From a bacterium (GTDB taxonomy: Bacteria; SZUA-182; DTGQ01): a stretch of DNA of 9,653 nucleotides. The position numbers and the translations under genes were made by a program. The stretch lies in contig JBFLZW010000003.1 of NCBI GenBank assembly GCA_040755755.1, positions 1 to 9,653 on the forward strand, read 5' to 3'. This document shows, in pieces, positions 6,416 through 9,653 of the stretch (within the stretch, counting starts at the first letter, position 1; every line of letters starts with the position of its first letter). The notes beneath the pieces are model-generated. The model made no database searches and was not told the DNA's origin. It saw only the letters and a program-made list of their open reading frames with translations.

Positions 6416-7720
6416 TTAAAAATCTCCTGGTGAGTTTTCCCGAAAGAGGCAATCCGTGATAGTTGGAGACGAATTGTCGAGATAAATTCCACCGCCGGAG
6501 TCAGCTGAATTTCTTTCAATAGTACATTTAGTTACGACCAAGTCATTTGAAGATGAGCAGTAAATCCCTCCCCCCATCGATGAAGCCGAATTACCATGAA
6601 TAAGGGTGTTGGTTATACTTGAAGAAGAGTCAAGGCAGTAAATTCCACCACCATCATACCCAGCAGAATTCTCAGTGATGTTGCAGTCACTGACTGGCGA
6701 TGAGGAAAGCACAAGCAAAATCCCACCGCCATCATACAGCGTCGAGTTTTTACTAATGGTACAGCTGGTGATGGCTGATGACGAAAACCCGCAATAAACT
6801 CCACCAGCGACCCAGGTAGACGAATTTTCACTGATATTGCAATTCTTAATAGCTGCTGAGGAACCCATGCAACAAATACCACCACCATATTTAGCTGAAT
6901 TTCCAGTGATAGTACAGTTGGTAATAACCGGAGAAGAGGTGCAATAAATTCCACCGCCCATACTACCTTTACCGTTTTGCACAGTAATTCCACTGAGAAT
7001 CGAATCGCTTTCTTCATCAGTATTGAAAGTAATAACAACTCCGCTCCCCCCTCCATCAATTATCGTCGCAGCAACTACATCCGGGTTATTCGGATCCGCA
7101 CTCTTCACGGTAATGGCCTTGCCTTTAAAATTAATCTTTTCATGATAAATCCCTTCGTGAATAATTATCACATCACCATCATGGGCAGCCTCGATTGCTG
7201 CCTGAATGCTCTGTCCAGGGTATATATGGACTTCGATACATATATTCTTAATATTAAAATTGTCATCGTTACAATCATCAGCATTATCCACATATCCTAA
7301 TGGGCAAGAGCCAGTTTGTGTGCACTCTTGTATAGCAATATCAGGATTCCCATAGCCATCTTTATCATTATCTTGGTAGCAGATTCGACATATCAATTCA
7401 TCTGAGGGTTCACTTTCGAGGTCCACGTTATCATAAGCAGTGATCCAACAAACATACGTTTCTCCAGAGTCCAATTCTTGAATCGTATAACTGGTGGTAT
7501 CACGGTTAACTTTAATGCACTCAGGGTAACTGCTGGAAGAGTCTACCTTATAATAAATACAATATCCAGCAAGATCATCGTCTTCGCTATTGGCATCCCA
7601 GGCAAGTGGAATACTCCGTGGACATATATCACTCAATGCCCTGCTTGGATTCAAAAGGCAAAAATATAAAATTCCTGCCAGCATAATTTTCCCAAGAAAT
7701 CTTGTGCCATTTATATTCAT
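6416..7720 (-). CDS. Secreted FN3 / MopE-motif / parallel beta-helix protein
   Basis: 434 residues from ATG at 7720, with GGGGGA 5 nt upstream. Signal peptide about residues 1-30. Residues 37-108 look like a fibronectin type III domain (PLAWDAN, TSYTI..LDSGETYVCWITAYD). Residues 114-158 form a MopE-type putative metal-binding motif (YQDNDKDGYG ... GYVDNADDCNDD), Asp-rich and Ca-binding-like. Residues 165-232 are the usual N-terminal part of right-handed beta-helix proteins (AIEAAHDGDVIIIHEGIY). From residue 255 come seven beta-helix turns beginning GGGIYC or similar and containing I..C.I..NSA; the first is 24 residues and the next six exactly 26. The protein stops at the last residue of unit seven, with no cap, sorting signal or anchor. 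It may be an adhesin, matrix protein or carbohydrate-active protein; no catalytic residues could be identified. Possibly 3'-truncated by transposon-related rearrangement. Confidence 0.85.
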   Translation of the reverse strand: MNINGTRFLGKIMLAGILYFCLLNPSRALSDICPRSIPLAWDANSEDDDLAGYCIYYKVDSSSSYPECIKVNRDTTSYTIQELDSGETYVCWITAYDNVDLESEPSDELICRICYQDNDKDGYGNPDIAIQECTQTGSCPLGYVDNADDCNDDNFNIKNICIEVHIYPGQSIQAAIEAAHDGDVIIIHEGIYHEKINFKGKAITVKSADPNNPDVVAATIIDGGGSGVVITFNTDEESDSILSGITVQNGKGSMGGGIYCTSSPVITNCTITGNSAKYGGGICCMGSSAAIKNCNISENSSTWVAGGVYCGFSSSAITSCTISKNSTLYDGGGILLVLSSSPVSDCNITENSAGYDGGGIYCLDSSSSITNTLIHGNSASSMGGGIYCSSSNDLVVTKCTIERNSADSGGGIYLDNSSPTITDCLFRENSPGDF

Positions 7721-8338
7721 GACTATCCCCCATTTTTTTATTATTCCTTAAAGTTGGTTGTCTGAAATAGAGCTCACCTAATAATAGTGAAAGAACTTAC
7801 CCAATCTTAAAAATCAGGTAGCTACTCAGACTGTTAGTCTGTTAGTCTAAAAGCCTTTCTTGAGGTCGGAACGCATTGTCTTTTCCTAACAACCTAAATG
7901 CCTACAGTCTATCTATCTGAGTAGTTACAAAATCAGAAGATAATTACTCACAAGAGCAAAGATTAACAATCGGATTATTTGATCTTGATAATTACCAGCA
8001 TTCCTCTTTTTATTGATGTCGGATTATAGCTGATAGCAGCAAGCTCGACAGTTTCAGTTATTCATCCTATAAGTATTTCGGCATTTATAATATAAGAGGG
8101 TGGAGGGAAATGCTGCTCTCAGTACACATCAAGATACATACGTGGCAAGATAGTGCAATTGAGTTTTAGGCCGGATGGTACTTGCGAGGTATGTGCATTA
8201 TAAATCCAACTGAGTCAATCCTTCGCGCAGTGGATATGACCGTAAACAGCCACAGTATACAATTACTTCTCATCGAAGAATACCTATGGTCATTACGGCT
8301 TTTCAACTCTATAAATATGTTCAGGAAAAATTTATCTA
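7721..8338. other. Intergenic region between wecB and the beta-helix gene
   Basis: No supported gene; frames on both strands lack ribosome binding sites or overlap wecB antisense. It holds the palindromic element at 7818-7928. Elsewhere there are only short inverted repeats, such as AGCAGCA/TGCTGCT at 8035-8041 and 8111-8117. Its length argues that wecB and the beta-helix gene are separate transcription units. No clear promoter was found for the beta-helix gene. Confidence 0.5.
7818..7928. repeat. 111-bp palindromic element with 13-bp terminal inverted repeats (MITE/REP-like)
   Basis: End arms GTAGCTACTCAGA (7818-7830) and TCTGAGTAGTTAC (7916-7928) are complementary at 12 of 13 positions; the odd pair is a G-U wobble in plus-strand RNA. 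Just inside, AGACTGT (7828-7834) and ACAGTCT (7904-7910) are also complementary, so the stem can continue past a small bulge. The left part also has a tandem 8-bp repeat (TGTTAGTC twice, 7833-7848) and a compact alternative hairpin CAGACT/AGTCTG (7827-7841). It has no coding capacity. This form fits a miniature non-autonomous transposable element or a REP-type repeat. Confidence 0.55.
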
Positions 8339-9445
8339 TCATAAGCCAGCCCATCTTTCAACAACGGCAGCAATACGCTCACTCGCCTTACCATCCCAGA
8401 GTGGAGGAACCGAGCCTTTTTTACCTTTCCCGGATAAGATTCCATCCACCTCCTCTTTAAGTCGGGTCATGTTCTGTCCAACCAGCACATTCGTGCCAAT
8501 GGTGGTAGTAATCGGACGCTCAGTATTCTCTCTCACTGTCAGACAGGGTATACCAAGGAAGGTTGTCTCCTCCTGGATACCCCCTGAGTCAGTAATAACT
8601 ATCCGTGCCTGCTGCTGCAGTGCCAAAAACTGTAAGTAGCCAACCGGCTCAATCAGTTTGAGGCGTGAGCTGTCAATAGTAATGCCCAAACTTTGCAGCC
8701 TGTGCTGAGTGCGGGGATGAATTGGAAAAATCACCAAAAGGGACTGGCTAATCTCCTGAAGGGTCTTCATGATGCTGGCCAGCATATTGGGGTCATCTAC
8801 ATTTGAAGGCCGATGCAGGGTGACGAGAGCATAGGATCCGGGGTGACAAAAATATCCATTTATGGCAAATTCCTTCAGCACTACTTCATGGTCCGCTTTG
8901 GGCAAAAGCCTCAGCAAGGTATCAATCATGACGTTGCCTACAAGATGAACCTTTCCACTGGGGATTCCCTCCCTTTTCAGGTTCTCATTTCCATCCTCTG
9001 ATGGAGTGAAGAGAATATCCGCCATCTGGTCGGTCAGTAACCGGTTGATCTCTTCAGGCATAGTACGGTCAAAGGAGCGCAAGCCTGCCTCGACATGTCC
9101 GATGGCCACACCAAGTTTGGTACATACAAGAGCCGCGGCCACCGTGGAGTTGACATCGCCATAGACCAGCACTATATCAGGCTTTTTCTCTACCACTACC
9201 GGCTCGAAGCGAATCATGATCTGGGCTGTCTGCTGTGCGTGAGTCCCTGAGCCAACTCCAAGGTTAATGTCAGCTCTGGGGATTCCTAACTGATAAAAGA
9301 AAATATCTGACATATTGACATCATAATGCTGTCCTGTATGAACAACAGTCTGGCGGATGCCACTTCGCTGTCCCAAGGCAGCAATGACTGGCGCTGCCTT
9401 CATAAAATTGGGCCGGGCACCTACTATATGAAGAACATGCATCAT
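8339..9445 (-). CDS. wecB: UDP-N-acetylglucosamine 2-epimerase (non-hydrolysing)
   Basis: 368 residues, a normal full length. It interconverts UDP-GlcNAc and UDP-ManNAc in the cytoplasm, feeding ManNAc or ManNAcA into surface polysaccharides. The family pattern is present throughout: GARPNFMKAAPV at 9-20 (Arg11, Lys16), GDVNST at 96-101 (Asp97), GHVEAGLRS at 116-124 (Glu119), MPEEINR at 129-135, TLHRPSNVDD with His211-Arg212, DSGGIQEE at 286-293, and RENTERP before the C-terminal GTNVLVG. The start at 9445 is preceded by AAGGAG 11 nt upstream; a second ATG follows directly. It appears richer in GC than the neighbours, which may reflect transfer or just conservation. It lies about 90 bp from the putative IS end and 618 bp from the next gene, so it is probably transcribed alone in this interval. 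Confidence 0.95.
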   Translation of the reverse strand: MMHVLHIVGARPNFMKAAPVIAALGQRSGIRQTVVHTGQHYDVNMSDIFFYQLGIPRADINLGVGSGTHAQQTAQIMIRFEPVVVEKKPDIVLVYGDVNSTVAAALVCTKLGVAIGHVEAGLRSFDRTMPEEINRLLTDQMADILFTPSEDGNENLKREGIPSGKVHLVGNVMIDTLLRLLPKADHEVVLKEFAINGYFCHPGSYALVTLHRPSNVDDPNMLASIMKTLQEISQSLLVIFPIHPRTQHRLQSLGITIDSSRLKLIEPVGYLQFLALQQQARIVITDSGGIQEETTFLGIPCLTVRENTERPITTTIGTNVLVGQNMTRLKEEVDGILSGKGKKGSVPPLWDGKASERIAAVVERWAGL

Positions 9446-9533
9446 AGAATACGATACTCCTTAATTAGAAAAGTATTCAGACAAATCACTCGCCAAGCAG
9501 AAGTTGATAACACCTGATATGGTCAACTGGTAA

Positions 9534-9653
9534 TGTCAATCGAAAATTCCCCCACCGTGACAGCCGAAAATTCCCCCACCCCCAAATTATAAATTTATAA
9601 AATAGTTAACAAGTGAAATTAGTTGTTGAGATTGTGAATAGGGTGGAAACCTC
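9534..9653 (+). mobile_element. Putative terminus of an IS21-family insertion sequence
   Basis: The 16-bp core CGAAAATTCCCCCACC occurs at 9541-9556 and again at 9565-9580, a 24-bp period. Each is preceded by a related TGTCA / TGACA word (9534 and 9558). Repeated subterminal copies of the terminal sequence, an outer TG and a C-rich run are typical of IS21-family ends, where IstA binds several sites. A perfect 14-bp palindrome, TTATAAATTTATAA, follows at 9587-9600. No istA coding sequence is yet visible, so the element body, if real, lies to the right of the window. Identification is from pattern memory. Confidence 0.5.
9541..9580 (+). repeat. Two direct copies of a 16-bp G/C-run repeat
   Basis: Exact copies at 9541-9556 and 9565-9580, with similar flanks so that 20 of 23 bases match between 9534-9556 and 9558-9580. 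Interpreted as transposase-binding repeats at an IS end. Confidence 0.9.

Noticed and set aside
6613-7059. 148-codon minus-strand frame within the beta-helix gene
   Set aside because: It is an alternate-frame shadow of the repetitive beta-helix coding sequence.
7722-7930. Possible cyclic-di-GMP or other riboswitch upstream of the beta-helix gene
   Set aside because: None of the conserved riboswitch core words could be found; the structure is better explained by terminal inverted repeats.
8141-8157. TGGCA ... TGCAA resembling a sigma-54 promoter on the plus strand
   Set aside because: The GG to GC spacing is 9 rather than 10 and no plus-strand gene follows.
8182-8460. Plus-strand frame of 92 codons overlapping the 3' end of wecB
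   Set aside because: It overlaps the conserved C-terminal codons of wecB antisense, has no clear ribosome binding site, and the product is unrecognisable.

Overview
The window looks like part of an exopolysaccharide / exosortase (PEP-CTERM) neighbourhood in a Gram-negative environmental bacterium. The reasons are a lipoprotein signal peptide on a long TPR protein of the PrsT type, a secreted protein with a textbook PEP-CTERM sorting tail (VPEPST, hydrophobic stretch, Lys), a second paralogue of that protein, and a UDP-GlcNAc 2-epimerase. DNA is AT-rich; the epimerase looks richer in GC than its neighbours. Large secreted proteins combining FN3, MopE-type metal motifs and beta-helix repeats are common in delta-proteobacteria-like lineages, but the species cannot be named from this sequence.

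Layout, with all confident genes on the minus strand, read right to left. At the right edge (9534-9653) is what looks like the terminus of an IS21-family insertion sequence, with two tandem 16-bp GC-rich cores. Next is wecB (8339-9445). After a 618-bp gap carrying a 111-bp palindromic, MITE-like element comes a secreted FN3 / MopE / beta-helix protein (6416-7720). That gene stops exactly at a repeat boundary, next to a decayed IS630-type transposase fragment (6032-6223, plus strand). A gap full of small palindromes follows, then the tandem pair of PEP-CTERM paralogues (4475-5410 intact; 3531-4391 without its sorting tail). A 460-bp gap with a candidate terminator and a diverged copy of the PEP-gene leader comes next, then the TPR lipoprotein (107-3070). 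Finally, a strong ribosome binding site and ATG at 6 open another minus-strand gene that leaves the window.

How the genes may work together: WecB would supply UDP-ManNAc for a polysaccharide. The TPR lipoprotein is the type associated with exosortase-linked polysaccharide systems. The PEP-CTERM protein(s) would be exported and, for the intact copy, sorted by an exosortase not in this window.

The most notable observation is that the downstream PEP paralogue ends at an amber codon occupying exactly the position of the invariant Glu of the PEP motif. Decayed but still readable hydrophobic sorting-tail codons follow it. The protein has therefore apparently been converted from a sorted substrate to one without a sorting signal. 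No clearly novel multi-gene system is visible.
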